Assembly (NCBI GenBank): GCA_001414345.1 | Contig: LLCB01000372.1 | Span: forward strand, 1 to 51,105 | DNA from: Hymenoscyphus infarciens | Lineage: Eukaryota; Ascomycota; Leotiomycetes; Helotiales; Helotiaceae | Length of the DNA: 51,105 nucleotides | Direction of reading: 5' to 3' | Notes under the pieces: generated by a model | What the model was told of the DNA's origin: nothing | Databases searched by the model: none | Seen by the model: the letters and a program-made list of their open reading frames with translations, nothing else | Shown: piece by piece, positions 12,364 through 23,286 of the stretch | Numbering within the stretch: position 1 is the first letter of the stretch | How the letters are laid out: every line of letters starts with the position of its first letter | Translations under genes and position numbers: made by a program

Positions 12364-12990
12364 ATTCTAAAAGCAACAGTCTGCTGAGCGGGAAAGAAAT
12401 GATTCAAAGATTCGTGACAAAGAAAACCATCGCTACCACCCCACGAAGGCGGGTGATTTGATGAATGCATCAACCATCGCTTTCAAGAACAAAGCAAAGC
12501 AAACAGCGCAATGCACCACATATATGACGAATCCATATTTTGTAGGGACAATTCTGGTGACTTGAGATATTAGCACCAAGAATACGCTCAACCGTCTCAA
12601 GCCAGATTGAGCAGTCTCAGTTCTCCCACGACGCCATTCAACACCCTTGCTGACGTTAGAAGAAATATATCGATGAGTTACAAAGAGAGATAAAAGATGA
12701 ATTCTGAAATGTAAACCACCATGAAATTCTTAGGATATCAGAAAAGAATCATTAAACCCTTTGTCAGTCCAACCCTTCCAAAACGTGCCACCAAGAACGT
12801 AAACATACTCGATTACCCGAAGATCCAGGTCCCATACGCTTAGCAAAGCAGGTTCTCATGATATGCGCGTAAGAGTTTGGTTATCGAAATGACTCGATTC
12901 ATGAAGAATTTCCTCAAGGCAAGCAAGGGTCTCGCGATGGTCGGTACAAGCGGCAGTCATACTGTACGTTCATAGCCCGAGGATAATTTA

Positions 12991-13532
12991 TCATATCAGT
13001 AAATGTAAATAGCCCAAATAATTCAGGATAAGACCAGCGCTATTTACTGCCGCTTTTGTTGTCCATCGCGAGGGGTGAGGCGTACCACCACTAAAATCAG
13101 ATGAATCAGAGTGTCCGCATGGAAGCCATCCCTTGGCTTCTGGAAGAAGGTGAGAAGATGAGACAAGCTTGAAGTTCAAGCGCATTCCACAACTCGGGCC
13201 CAAGATCTGGACGGTGAGAGCCAAGCTGACAAGCATCTTCGAGGCCTTTTTTTGTCCCGAACCTGGAACTCTAAAAAGAGAAGAGCAGAGGTTGAGCTAT
13301 TTTTGTTGCCTTTGCATGATACAACTAGAAACAAAAGGTTAGAACCGTCTAGGAGATTTGGAGACAAATAATTGCTGTACCTTATCAGATGGGCAAGCCT
13401 CTCCAGCTCTGGCCTACAAACATGCAGATGCGCTTGCATCCGCTGTGCGTCACTCACACCGCTATCATGCTCTCCCTCGAGTCGATTCCAATCATTGTCA
13501 ATATCAGTGCTGGGGAGTTCTGTTTTCTCCAT
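12991..13532 (-). CDS. Possible small two-exon hypothetical protein (doubtful)
   Basis: An ATG at 13532 opens a frame of about 51 codons (MEKTELPSTDIDNDW...) up to a GTACAG donor near 13379. Splicing to the TTTTTAG just upstream of the 13236 frame would continue to a stop at 12991, giving about 150 residues. I recognise no domain. The second part runs through a short sequence repeated elsewhere in the window (13041-13074), which argues for chance or repeat-derived coding. It could equally be unspliced non-coding transcript. Confidence 0.2.
13041..13074. repeat. Dispersed repeat fragment (site 1)
   Basis: The 17-mer TATTTACTGCCGCTTTT at 13041-13057 recurs exactly at 23270-23286. The following bases, about 13053-13074 (GTTGTCCATCGCGAGG), recur near 24537-24556 with transition differences. 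These look like remnants of one interspersed family. Confidence 0.45.
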
Positions 13533-15271
13533 ATTTTTTCCTTTTCCTCGTTTTCTTCAAATACGGTACAGAAGATCGCTGGGGCGGGTTGCTGATCTTC
13601 TTAATCCACTGTAACTCGGTACCCGCATGGGAGTTCGATCAGGCTTCAACGTACCACATGTTCTAACTTCTTGGGTCTGAAAACAATATCAAATTTCCCC
13701 CTAAATGGTTGAGGCCAGTGTTTCCGAAACAACTCAACAACTCGTAGCCAACCCCCACAGGGAGAGCCCCTGAAGAAACCGCCACCAACATTTTTATACT
13801 TTATCAAGCTGAAGGGAAAGACCTAAAGATTCAAGCAAGCGCAAACATCATGCCAGAGGAGGTCAGCTTGCCCGCGATTTCAAGTTCTCTTGAACGAGCT
13901 GAGCGTCCTGCACAGCATGGCATCCAGAAGACCACAGAAGACTAAACGATGCTGTGCTGTATGTACTGTAGCACCAGTCCCACATCATACTGCACGTACT
14001 CGGCAGGGTGATAGATAATTCGTACCTGTTCTCCGGCCTGCACATCTCCCTCCCGCTGCGTCTTCACCACAATGTAGATGTAAGTACGGCGTAAATTGGT
14101 ACTGTAAGTACCAGGACTTCCCCCAGGGACCCCCCTCACCTCCCAGGAGGATGGAGGTTCAAACGTTCACCGACAAGAGAGCAGCTGAATGGTTCTCATT
14201 CCTCACACCGCCTCCGTTTGCTTACTCCGTAGTCCGTACACCTTGAGACCCCCACGCATTCATTGCCTCATTGCCTGCCGAGAAGGGCTCTGACTCTCTG
14301 AGGCCTTCTCCCTTGTCTCTCGTCTCTCGTCTTTCGATCACCTCTTAGCCCGCCATAATTCCCGGCTCCCGTCATCCTGGTCCCGGGCGGTCGAAATCAC
14401 CGGCTGGTGCAGTGGTGCATGTCTAGCGGAGTTGGCGTGCATCAAACTGCAACTGGGTCGCTATCTGGCTTCCATTGTGGGCCATGGACTATGCAAAGCA
14501 GCGGCAGCACAGACAGCCCAAAGCTACCCTGCTAGCACACGTTATCGGGGGACAGAAAATTCGTTGAAAAGGTCTTCGATCCTGCTGCTGGTCTTCCAAA
14601 ATCCTTCTTGACTCTTTCCTCCTCCTGCCACTTTTTCACCATTGCCCTCTGACTAGACCTTTTTGAAGACCAGACTTGATAGACAGTTCTGTTATTTGTT
14701 AGCCATAGACTTCGTTCTTGTTTAGATACGAAAGAATACTCGCGGAAAAGGAAGGACTACCAAGCGCTGGAATCCTCCTCTTCGACCACAGTATATCCAT
14801 TTGCTTTTCTTTCGCCAGAATAGACATTTGCATACCCCCGGCTTTCCATTTCTTCAACCAAACGCCCTTTTCTCCTTCTCAATCTCTCCCGACAGCGTAA
14901 AGCTATTCGCAGGTTCGTGCGAGGTGTCTTGGTGGCTTCAAAGGCTGTTTCTAATCCATCAGCAGTATTAGAAACCAACAGGAGACCCATTCGAAATACA
15001 GCCCACAATCTCCCCATTAGCCGAGACACAGTCGCCGGGACCGTAAATCATATTCGACGGACGAGTGTTGATATTTCTCTGAGAAGGAAGTGAATTGAAT
15101 TGTCGAACGTTCGCTCGAGGTCGGAAATTCGAAAGTTCCCCCAGAGCGCCTTCCTCCATAACGACCAAGCGTCCACCGGCCCTCGACCTCAACTCAATTG
15201 CAAATTTCTTCTTCTCTTCCTACAACAGGAACCTTTTGCAGACTTTCTTATAAACAGATCTTTTGCAATCG

Positions 15272-15292
15272 CACCACCACCACCACCACCAC
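15272..15292 (+). repeat. CAC trinucleotide run in the leader of the dehydrogenase gene
   Basis: Seven perfect CAC/ACC-phase triplets, about 80 bp before the start codon at 15374, in an otherwise CT-rich leader. Confidence 0.85.
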
Positions 15293-15373
15293 ACTCGCTC
15301 TCCTCTCGCTCTTTTTTTATTCTCCGAATCCACTCAACATCCCATACCACACTTCCCACCTACCATACCCACC

Positions 15374-16684
15374 ATGTTTGGACGAGTTGCCCTTCGCGCT
15401 ACCCAAGCAGCCCGCACTGCTGGAGCTGGAGCTGGAGCACCAGCCAAGGTCACCCGCGCTGCCTTCTCCGCTGGAGCCAAGCTTCGCGAGTATGAGGGCA
15501 TCTCCGAGAAGGAGATCTCGGCCGTTTCTTTTGAAGGGGGCGCCGTGAAGCCATCTACCTTGATTGTGGGAGAGAAGACCGAACACGATGCCAGCCGCGT
15601 TATTCCCCTCACACAGGAGATGTACAAGAAGTTGAATCCTACCCTGCAAAAGGGTTCCATCTTTGGCAAGGTCGTTATTGTCACAGGGTACGTTCCTCAA
15701 TTTCTGTCCAGTCAATCTCAACCGATTTGAGAATAATCTGCTAACCATCCAATCTTGCAGTGGTGCTAGAGGACTGGGAAACTTCATGGCTCGCGCCTGC
15801 GTGGAGGCTGGTGCAAAGGCAATCATCATCTTTGATGCCAACCCAGATTTGGGAGTGGAGTCTGCCGCAGAGCTTCACAATGCCACCAACTCCAAGATCC
15901 CAGTTGATTTCTACGCCATTGATGTCCGTGACGCTGCCGCCATTGAGAACGCAGTGGCATCTGTTGTTGAAAAGTATGGCGCTCCTGATGTTCTCATCAA
16001 CTCCGCTGGTATCGCAGAGTAAGTTTTTCCCTTCAGGCTGCAGGAGGCTTTGTGCCACTGGCCAATTCTCCTGCCAGTCTTGCAACCGATCTTGTGTCAT
16101 TTGCATGCTAACTAAATATAGCTCCAACATTCCTGCTGAGAAGTACGACCATGACATGTGGCGCCGCCTTATCGACATCAACTTGACTGGTTCCTTCTTG
16201 ATGTCCCAGGCTGTCGGAAAGTCCATGATGGCCGCCAACAAGCCAGGATCCATTGTTCTTGTCGCTTCCATGTCTGGATCAATTGTCAACTACCCACAAG
16301 AGCAATCCTGCTACAACGCATCCAAGGCAGGTGTTGTCCAATTTGGTAAATCTCTTGCCGCCGAGTGGGCCAAGTACAACATCCGTGTCAACTGTATCTC
16401 CCCAGGTTAGTTGCCCACCCCCCAATTAATATATTTCCATTCTCCTGGTTATATAACTATACATCTATAAAAATACTGACCTTGCTCTAGGTTACATGGA
16501 CACAGCCCTAAACAACGTCCCAGCCCTTGACAAGCAAAAGGCCATCTGGAAATCTCTGACCCCTCAACAACGTCTTGGAGCAGTCAACGACCTCAACGGA
16601 CTCGCCGTCTTCCTCGCCTCTGATTCCTCCTCCTTCATGACCGGTTCCAACGTCATCATTGATGGTGGTTACTCCCTCTACTAG
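15374..16684 (+). CDS. Mitochondrial-type short-chain dehydrogenase/reductase, 349 aa
   Basis: Exons 15374-15687, 15761-16018, 16122-16405, 16491-16684; introns start GTACGT, GTAAGT, GTTAGT, and the first has the branch site TGCTAACC. Phases agree, giving 349 aa. It is a classical SDR: Rossmann motif TGGARGLG at about 104-111 (split by intron 1), NSAG near the end of exon 2, a catalytic serine in VASMSG, and YNASK with Tyr255/Lys259. The C-terminal GGYSLY is usual for the polyol/sorbose-reductase branch. About 65 residues precede the SDR core; they start MFGRVALRATQAARTAG, rich in Arg/Ala without acids, fitting a mitochondrial presequence. The likely reaction is NAD(P)-linked oxidation or reduction of a sugar alcohol or ketose (arabinitol, xylitol or sorbose type), but the substrate cannot be read from sequence. 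The ATG follows CCCACC, a good fungal start context. Confidence 0.92.
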
Positions 16685-19397
16685 TCGCTATTGAGGAGCC
16701 TCCAATTGCAATGCAAACCCAAATACGAAAGCTACTACACAAGAGCAAAATCTTTTCCTAATTCTTCTTCACGCTACCACTTTCTTGTAAATTACATTGA
16801 TGAAGGGGAGAGGTTTTGGGGGGATCTTCTTTGTGTTTGTCCTTTTTTGATTTGGACACTTCTTTCAACGGGTTGGCTTGCAGGGTTGGGTGGCATTTTG
16901 CCGTTGTTTGTCTTGTGGGGATGCCATTTATCTGAGGATATGGTGCGTATGGGATTGATTCAAAGTTGGTACATGGAGCCTTCAATTGATTACTTTCCAC
17001 ACTTATCTTGCTCATCAAATACTTTGACTTACTTCGCCTGTTGCTATTGTCACTAAACACATTTTTCATTATTTCACGCTGCAGTAACGGTGCTCTTGGT
17101 ACCAACCCTTCTAGGTCATATATGGTTTCTTAATGCACAAGTGTGCTGATGGGGAAAAAGGGGAAAAGAGAGAGGTTGGTAAAGCTAGTCGGTTAGTCTT
17201 TCCTTTGTTCATTGCCTGCCTCCCTGCCTTGCTGCTTGCTGTTGTGCAACCCCAGCCTCGCAAAACACCCAGCCCCTCTTGCCCAATCAAATTCATGAAG
17301 CAAACACGCGCCTTCAAAGACAGATTATTACTGGTTCGTGGCTTGAAGCGCAAACTTGCTTTGTTTCTCGTGAATTAATCACGTCTCATTTCTTTTGTCT
17401 CAGTAGTATTTGCAATGAACCAAGTGATAGACAATCAAAGGAGCAATTAAAAAGGTAACACTCGTCGCTCTATATCAAGTTCAATTTGTGGAGGTACTAC
17501 TATTCAGTTGTGCTAGAAAGTGACAACGAGCTATCTACTGCAACTCGTTCTGTCTAGCAAAAACATGCTTGGTCACCTTTAAAGGCTTGAAAACACGAAA
17601 GTAAGAAACCAAGACAGAGATAGAGAGAGGGAGAGAGGGAGAGAGAAATTCTAAAAAACGTACCCCCAAATATTTCTCAAACTACTTGACAAAATATTTT
17701 CCCCATCCATCACCTTGCACCTTGCGCGCTGTGGATATGTAGGTAGCCTCCAACTTTCCCCACTTCAAAACTCCATCTAGCCTGTACATGACACCTTCAA
17801 GGACTGCATGTCCATCCAGCGCACCTATACTTACCACTGTCTACCATCTCCCTTCCCAGCAAATATCCCAAAGGCTGGCAGGAGCAGAGTGCGACCTGCA
17901 ATCCCACAGCTAAAGTAATCCACTCCGTTTATCTCCAAGCCTGTTATCTCCCAGCCCGTTATCTCCCAGCAAGTTCAGTCTTCCAAAAGGAGTTGTATTT
18001 CCAACACACCTACTCGTAGAAGATCAGGGATGACAGTTGGGATTCTGGTTCAGAGGGGGCCCTTTCGGTTATTTATTTATGAAATTGGAGTTGCAATGAG
18101 CTTTCCTTTCTCCTGCCTCACTGCGATTGACGAGTAATAAGAACTCAAGGATAAGCCATAGATTGTCATCCAACTCACGACCACGAGTAACCCACGAATA
18201 ACTACTCGTTCGCCATCACTAATCAACTCTCGAGAAGGAAACAGGAGTAACAGCTTTCATCACCATCAGATGTTGAACTTCGAAGCAATCCAGCCCTTCA
18301 CCACCATCGCAGTAAGCCTTGGCCAAAGAAAACCTCACTTCACATTCACCATCACACACAAAAATCAAGAGTATTTACTTTTCAAGTCCATTCATTGATC
18401 GGATATCAGGAATCTACCATATCATGCCATGCCAGCCATGCCACACCACCCTACGGCAGTTAAGCCCACCAGCTTGCAAACCAGCCAGTTCAGCAGTAGA
18501 TACATCCTCATTCAATTCCATGATCCATCCATTCAATTCCTTGATTCCCCCCCAGTTTTCTTCAGTCCCCTCGATCCCACCCTTGCCTGCAATCCTCCTA
18601 TCATCAAAGAAGAATCAGAAGAAGAGAAATCCATCCATGCATCCATCAACCCCCAATCCTTCCTTCCTTGCATGCCCGATATCCATTTGCCATATACTTT
18701 TTCCCCTATCCCTATCCATCCATCCATTTCATTCCCTTCCCTGCATTCAATCACAAAAGAGGATTTCCTTCTGCCCTTCATTCCATAACACATCATATTA
18801 CCCCGTTGATCCTACAGGCCGTTCCTTGCAGAATGAGAGAGGGAAAGAAAATTGTCTGATGGTATGTAAACTCGGGAGAAATAAAAGCCGAAGAAGTAGA
18901 ATGTCGAAGAAAGGTATCCACCATCTATTATCAACAACAGAAAAAAGAGAAAGCAGCTCCATATCTCCTCTCCTCCCTGGTATAAGCCCCTGCTTGCTAG
19001 TGTAAATAAAAAAAAAAGGTAGAGGAGGACACAGAAAACCTTCGATCTGTCTGCCCGTTGTGATCTCAAGTACTTGGAACATAAAAACAAGAAGAAAAAA
19101 TCAACGAAGTGGAAAAAAGTGGACCCCAGCCCAGCCCTTGGCCTGTTGATGCATAGCAAGAGTTTGTGGGAATTTCGAGAAATTAAAAACCATCCAGACG
19201 CCTGCCATAATGAAAAAGAAAAAAACGCTAATGCTTGCTTTAGTGCTGTGACTTTGTTGCTCGCTGATATATGAAGAAGGATTTCGTTGACATGAACTGG
19301 ATTGCTTTTCGTTTGTGCATCTTGCCGCCCCCAAAGTATATGTATGAAAGTTGGAGATTTGCTGCTTTGCGTAAATCGTGTGGCGAAAGCAGATTTT
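16685..19397. other. Intergenic region between convergent genes
   Basis: About 2.7 kb between the convergent dehydrogenase and Ste20 genes, including both 3' UTRs. It has purine runs (GA repeats at 17619-17647), many CCATC/CATTC repeats (about 18510-18740) and pyrimidine-rich DNA. Open frames here, up to 228 codons, have low-complexity composition and no recognisable domain. Confidence 0.5.
17619..17647. repeat. Short GA-rich microsatellite
   Basis: Imperfect GAGA/GGGAGA repeats in the 3' intergenic region of the dehydrogenase gene. Confidence 0.6.
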
Positions 19398-22209
19398 TCA
19401 GGATGCTCCCTTTTGGGCCTTCTCCTGAGCTCTCGCACTTCGAGCGGAACGAACAAGTGGTGCAAGTTCGATAAGGTCGGAACATTTTTTCATGAAATCG
19501 TGCTGGAAGAGGATATCAGCAAGGAAACTTACATGGCAAAAATGGGAAAACTTACTCGTAACAAGTCGTGGGCGCTGGCTCGCTTCTCGGGGTCCACCTT
19601 GAGTGCAAAGTAGAGGAAGTCCTTGAAGACTGGGCTGAGGGTATGTTCGTCCTTGATGGCTGGAGTACCGTTCGTAGCGATCAAGTACAATGCTCTCAAA
19701 GGCGATTCGTTGAGATATGGAGGTTCACCTTCGATCATCTCGATTGCCATGATTCCAAGTGACCAAATATCAACTTTGCGTCCATACTCCTTTCTAGTCA
19801 CAACTTCAGGTGCCATCCAGTAAGGAGTACCAACCATGGTTGTTCGCTTGTTGTGGGCTTCATTGATTTGAGCACAGAAACCGAAATCCGCTAGTAAAAA
19901 ATTAGCATAACCGATTTCAAAATTGATTTCCCATAACCGATTTCTCAGCTACACTAAAAATCGGGGAGACCAAATCAGACTGTTAAGGATTGACTTACTT
20001 AGCTTAATATTTCCATCTAGTGAAAGAAGAATGTTATCCGATTTGATATCACGATGAATAACGCCCTTTGAATGCAGGTGTTGTAGACCCTTTAGTGTTT
20101 CTCTGCAAACGGAACCGATTTGGCCTTCAGACATGATGTTAAAGGTGACAACATCAGTCAAGCTTCCTCCTTCCATGAATTCCATGATAACCCATAGTTC
20201 TCCAGTCACAAGGAAGCTATCAATGAAATTGACAATGTTAGGATGAGAACTGTCCTTCATAACAAGAATCTCGTTAATAATCAGGTCTTTCTTTGGCTGT
20301 TGTTCAAGGTTCATCTGCTTGATAGCAACCAATCGATTAGTTCCTCTCTCATATCCAGTATACACACCACCAGAAGCTCCTTGGCCGATCTTGGTCAAAT
20401 CCTTGTAAATTTCTCTTGGATCACCTTCAGTGCAAATCTGCTTTAATCGAGCAACTACGTCAAATCCATTACTTTGACGAGGTCGTTGTCTTGGCCGAGG
20501 ACCTGGGACTTGTCTGGCATGCTGGCTTGGATGTGGCACACCATTAAGTTCTGGCGCACGCTGCTGAAATGGGCCTTGCGGGGTTGGAGGAGTTGGCGCC
20601 GGCTTGTGTTTACTTGGGGCACGCGCCAATTGATTTTGCTGTGCTTGTTGCGATTGATACATGGCGGCCTGCTGTTGCTCGATAAGCTGTTGTTGGTAAG
20701 TGTATTGTTGAGAACTCGCTTGGATGGGGGTCGCGTAAGGCGAGGTTCCGTTTGCCTTCGAGTTTGAACGAGAACGTTGCCCCTCCCCAGGGAGCATCGG
20801 GGATTCGGCTTGTGGGGGTGGAATGTAGGCCAGCGCAGGTAGGTCTTCACTTTGACGAGGCATTCCAATACCAGAGTCTTTGCCCATCATCGGTGGGGGT
20901 GGAGCAACGCGGGTAGGACCTTGATGCTGAACGGGTGGTCTTGGTGCTGGGCGACTAGGCACCAGGCCGTTTGTATCCTTCTGTTGAAGAGCCAATGCCA
21001 AACCTTGAGGGGGGCCTGGCGCTGTACCTCGTGGGACAGGAGGGGGCGATCTAGGGTTTTCGAAGCTCGTCTCGTGGTTTGCGGGGAATCGAGGACTCGC
21101 AGGTGGACTTGCCACAGAGCCAAAGCTCGGTGTGTTCAAAAGAGCTGGCGAAAGAGGGGTAACATTGGGTGCCGTTCGCATCTCTGGTACGTTGGCGTGA
21201 TCAAACTTGTCCCAAACCTCCTCTCCTCCCTTGTTGGCATTTTCATTGTAGAATCCGACGATGTCCACGATTGTCTGCGGGTGTTGTTCCTGCTCCTTTT
21301 TGGTGATTCCGCTATCATTGAGCATGCGCTGCCATTCTTTGGGAAGACCCTGATTGTCACCATTAGCTATTTTTCACCTTCAACCTTGCAGATCCATCTC
21401 TGACTTACCGTGAATTGGCCAGTATCCTGATCATATCCCACATGGGTAACATGAACTGGGTTCTCTGGTGCTGAGATCTTGACCCCTCTTGGTGAACCAA
21501 TTCCGATCTGATTCATGAAACCTGAGAAACCTGACTTCTTCCGAATCATGCTGGATTTGGGCTCCTTGGTCTCATCTGAGTAGCGCTTTGGACTGATGAG
21601 TTGGTTCTCGCCAATGCGCGGTGTTGATTTTTCGTTCATCATCCTATCACCGTTGGTAAAGCTTGACGAATGTCGTAGTGGTGGGCCAAGACCTCGAGGA
21701 TCCGGGCTGGTGTGAGATAAGGGTGGTGGAGGAGGTCGTCGCAAGGAGCTCTGATAGCCCGTCACCTTTGATGAGTCCAAATGGTTCAATATGCCCGACC
21801 CATCGAACGGTGCCCCCAAGAGTTCGTCGTGTTCGCTCAATCGACGCGTCGGACTATGGGTTGAAGTATGGTGAAGGCCACTCTGGCCAGCCCCGCCACT
21901 GAAGTCTGCGGCGCTTTGTGCTGGTGACGGGCCCGAGTATTGATAATCGAGCGAGGAATTGGAGGAGGTTGAAGTATAGAGGGCGGGATTGGGAGAAGTG
22001 GTTTGGCGGGTGTGGCCGTGTGCGTGTGCGTTGTTGTTCGATCTTTGGTAGGAAGTGTAGGGGCCGGCGGTGGTGTTGTTGCGTTGTAGGCTACCAGTGC
22101 TCTTTTGGCTGCGCAGAGAGGAAGAGGGAGAGGGAGAGGGGGTGGTATCGCATACCGATGGGGGAGGTTTCTTCGTCAGACGTTTAGAGGTGCTCTTGAG
22201 CTTTTCCAT
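19398..22209 (-). CDS. ste20: p21-activated kinase Ste20/PakA, 863 aa
   Basis: Exons in coding order: 22209-21409, 21349-19999, 19890-19556, 19502-19398; introns of 59, 108 and 53 bp; phases consistent, 863 aa. The N-terminus is basic and Ser/Pro-rich. A CRIB/p21-binding motif ([14 protein letters not shown]) lies at about 240-275 and crosses intron 1. A Pro/Gln-rich linker follows. The kinase domain spans about 582-835: IGQGASGG loop near 588, VAIK lysine near 611, HRDIKSDN near 699, DFG split by intron 2, and APE near 748. The C-terminus ([18 protein letters not shown]) matches the Ste20 type. No PH domain is visible before the CRIB, so it is the Ste20/PakA type rather than Cla4. The family acts downstream of Cdc42 as a MAP4K for pheromone/filamentation MAPK signalling and polarity at the cortex. 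All catalytic residues I checked are intact. Confidence 0.95.
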
Positions 22210-22365
22210 GGTGACGAAGAGGACCAGACGGCGTCACAACCGCCGTTTGAGTGGAAAGCGTGAAGGTGAGATTGTAAACCAATCAGACCGTGGTGCAGGT
22301 CAGGTAAGATAGGCGGAAAGGATCAGGCGTGTCGAGGTCCAGTCGTCGGTAGGTAGACTGTAATG

Positions 22366-22423
22366 CGGTAGGGTACGGTAGGGTACGGTAGGGTACGGTA
22401 GGGTACGGTAGGGTATAGGGTAC
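22366..22423. repeat. 10-bp tandem repeat upstream of ste20
   Basis: Five perfect copies of CGGTAGGGTA (22366-22415), then a decayed partial copy. It lies 157-214 bp upstream of the ste20 ATG, in its probable promoter or 5' UTR. The unit contains GGTAGGG, loosely like a telomere repeat or an Rap1/Tbf1-type target, but no factor can be named from sequence alone. Confidence 0.9.
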
Positions 22424-22763
22424 AGGAGAGTAGGGCCGTACGTAGGTTTGGCGACGGATGTCTGTCAGCGTGCGTCAGAGCTTCTTTTGGGGGGGCGGCG
22501 GCGCAACGTCGTCCTGTTAAGCCTGTCTCTGTCTCTGAGGGGAAAGGAGGACGAAGGGGGGGGGAGAGGTTGTTGTTGTGTATCGTGAGGTGGAGGATGA
22601 GGTTCGGAAGATTGAACTGTCTTGGACGTGAAGGTGAAATGGTGTTGTGTCGGGTGTATGTGTAGGTAGGTGTTATAGTAGTGCCCGCGGGGAGAGGAGA
22701 GTTGCAGGTGAGTGGTGGTGGGGTGGTGGTGGTAGCGCACGGAGGCCCGTAAATCGGTGTTGA

Positions 22764-22793
22764 CGCTGCTGTTGCTGTTGCTGTTGCTGTTGG
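22764..22793. repeat. GCTGTT hexanucleotide run
   Basis: Four to five copies of GCTGTT following GCTGCT, in the region upstream of ste20. On the minus strand it could read as a Gln tract, but no gene frame supports that. Confidence 0.7.
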
Positions 22794-23000
22794 TGGGGAA
22801 GGGTGGGAAGGGAACTTAGGGAAGGAAGGATAGAGTTCACCTTCAACAGCTTCAACCCAACTCGAGCTTGGGCTCTTGACAAGAATTGATTAGATTCCTA
22901 GGAGCTTGCTGGCGAGTCTCTTAATAAGGTTCCCCGTTCAACGAGCATGCCAATTTATCTTGATCTAGCATCTGCCCCGATTGGGCCTCAACATACAGCC

Positions 23001-23035
23001 GCTAAGCTAAGCTAAGCTAAGCTAAGCTAAGCTAA
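23001..23035. repeat. Seven perfect copies of GCTAA
   Basis: A 5-bp tandem repeat about 0.8 kb upstream of the ste20 start. GCTAA on the plus strand is TTAGC on the minus strand. Confidence 0.95.
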
Positions 23036-23269
23036 GGCTTGGAAAAATAGAGATCAAGTTTAGTAGATTATACTGTACGGCAATTGTTCGATTATTTTAT
23101 ATACTTCACGTTTATTGTTCCAGCTTTCTAGGTTAATTCAAGTAAATTCTCCTACCTTAAACACTCTGAACAATTTATAATTAACCGAGATCGCTATTCT
23201 GAACTACTCTGCTATTCTGAACTATCTCAATGCCTAGGTAGCCTAGAAAGCAACAAGAGGTATCGAGGA

Positions 23270-23286
23270 TATTTACTGCCGCTTTT
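23270..23286 (+). repeat. Dispersed repeat fragment (site 2)
   Basis: Exact second copy of the 17-mer TATTTACTGCCGCTTTT seen at 13041-13057. An inverted 14-base core of it (GCGGCAGTAAATAT) is at 42284-42297. Confidence 0.5.

Larger units (their letters stand above)
12364..15373. other. Long intergenic region with divergent promoters
   Basis: About 3 kb between the divergently transcribed RING gene (minus) and the dehydrogenase (plus). Apart from a doubtful two-exon frame at 12991-13532 and a dispersed repeat at 13041-13074, I see no gene. About 14560-15373 is pyrimidine-rich, as expected for the promoter and leader of the dehydrogenase, and ends with a CAC triplet run at 15272-15292. Confidence 0.5.

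Noticed and set aside
15317..15841. 174-codon frame on the minus strand
   Set aside because: Lies opposite the well supported dehydrogenase exons and has no recognisable domain.
18319..19005. 228-codon open frame on the plus strand
   Set aside because: Low-complexity Ser/Pro/His composition made from CCATC/CATTC repeats, no domain, and overlapping frames on both strands; treated as chance in a 3' intergenic region.
18812..19465. 217-codon minus-strand frame next to ste20
   Set aside because: Starts in the last coding exon of ste20 in another frame and continues through its 3' flank; hydrophobic Phe/Leu runs come from T-rich DNA.
20474..20868. Frames in both orientations in the ste20 linker
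   Set aside because: Shadows of the Pro/Gln-rich linker of the kinase.
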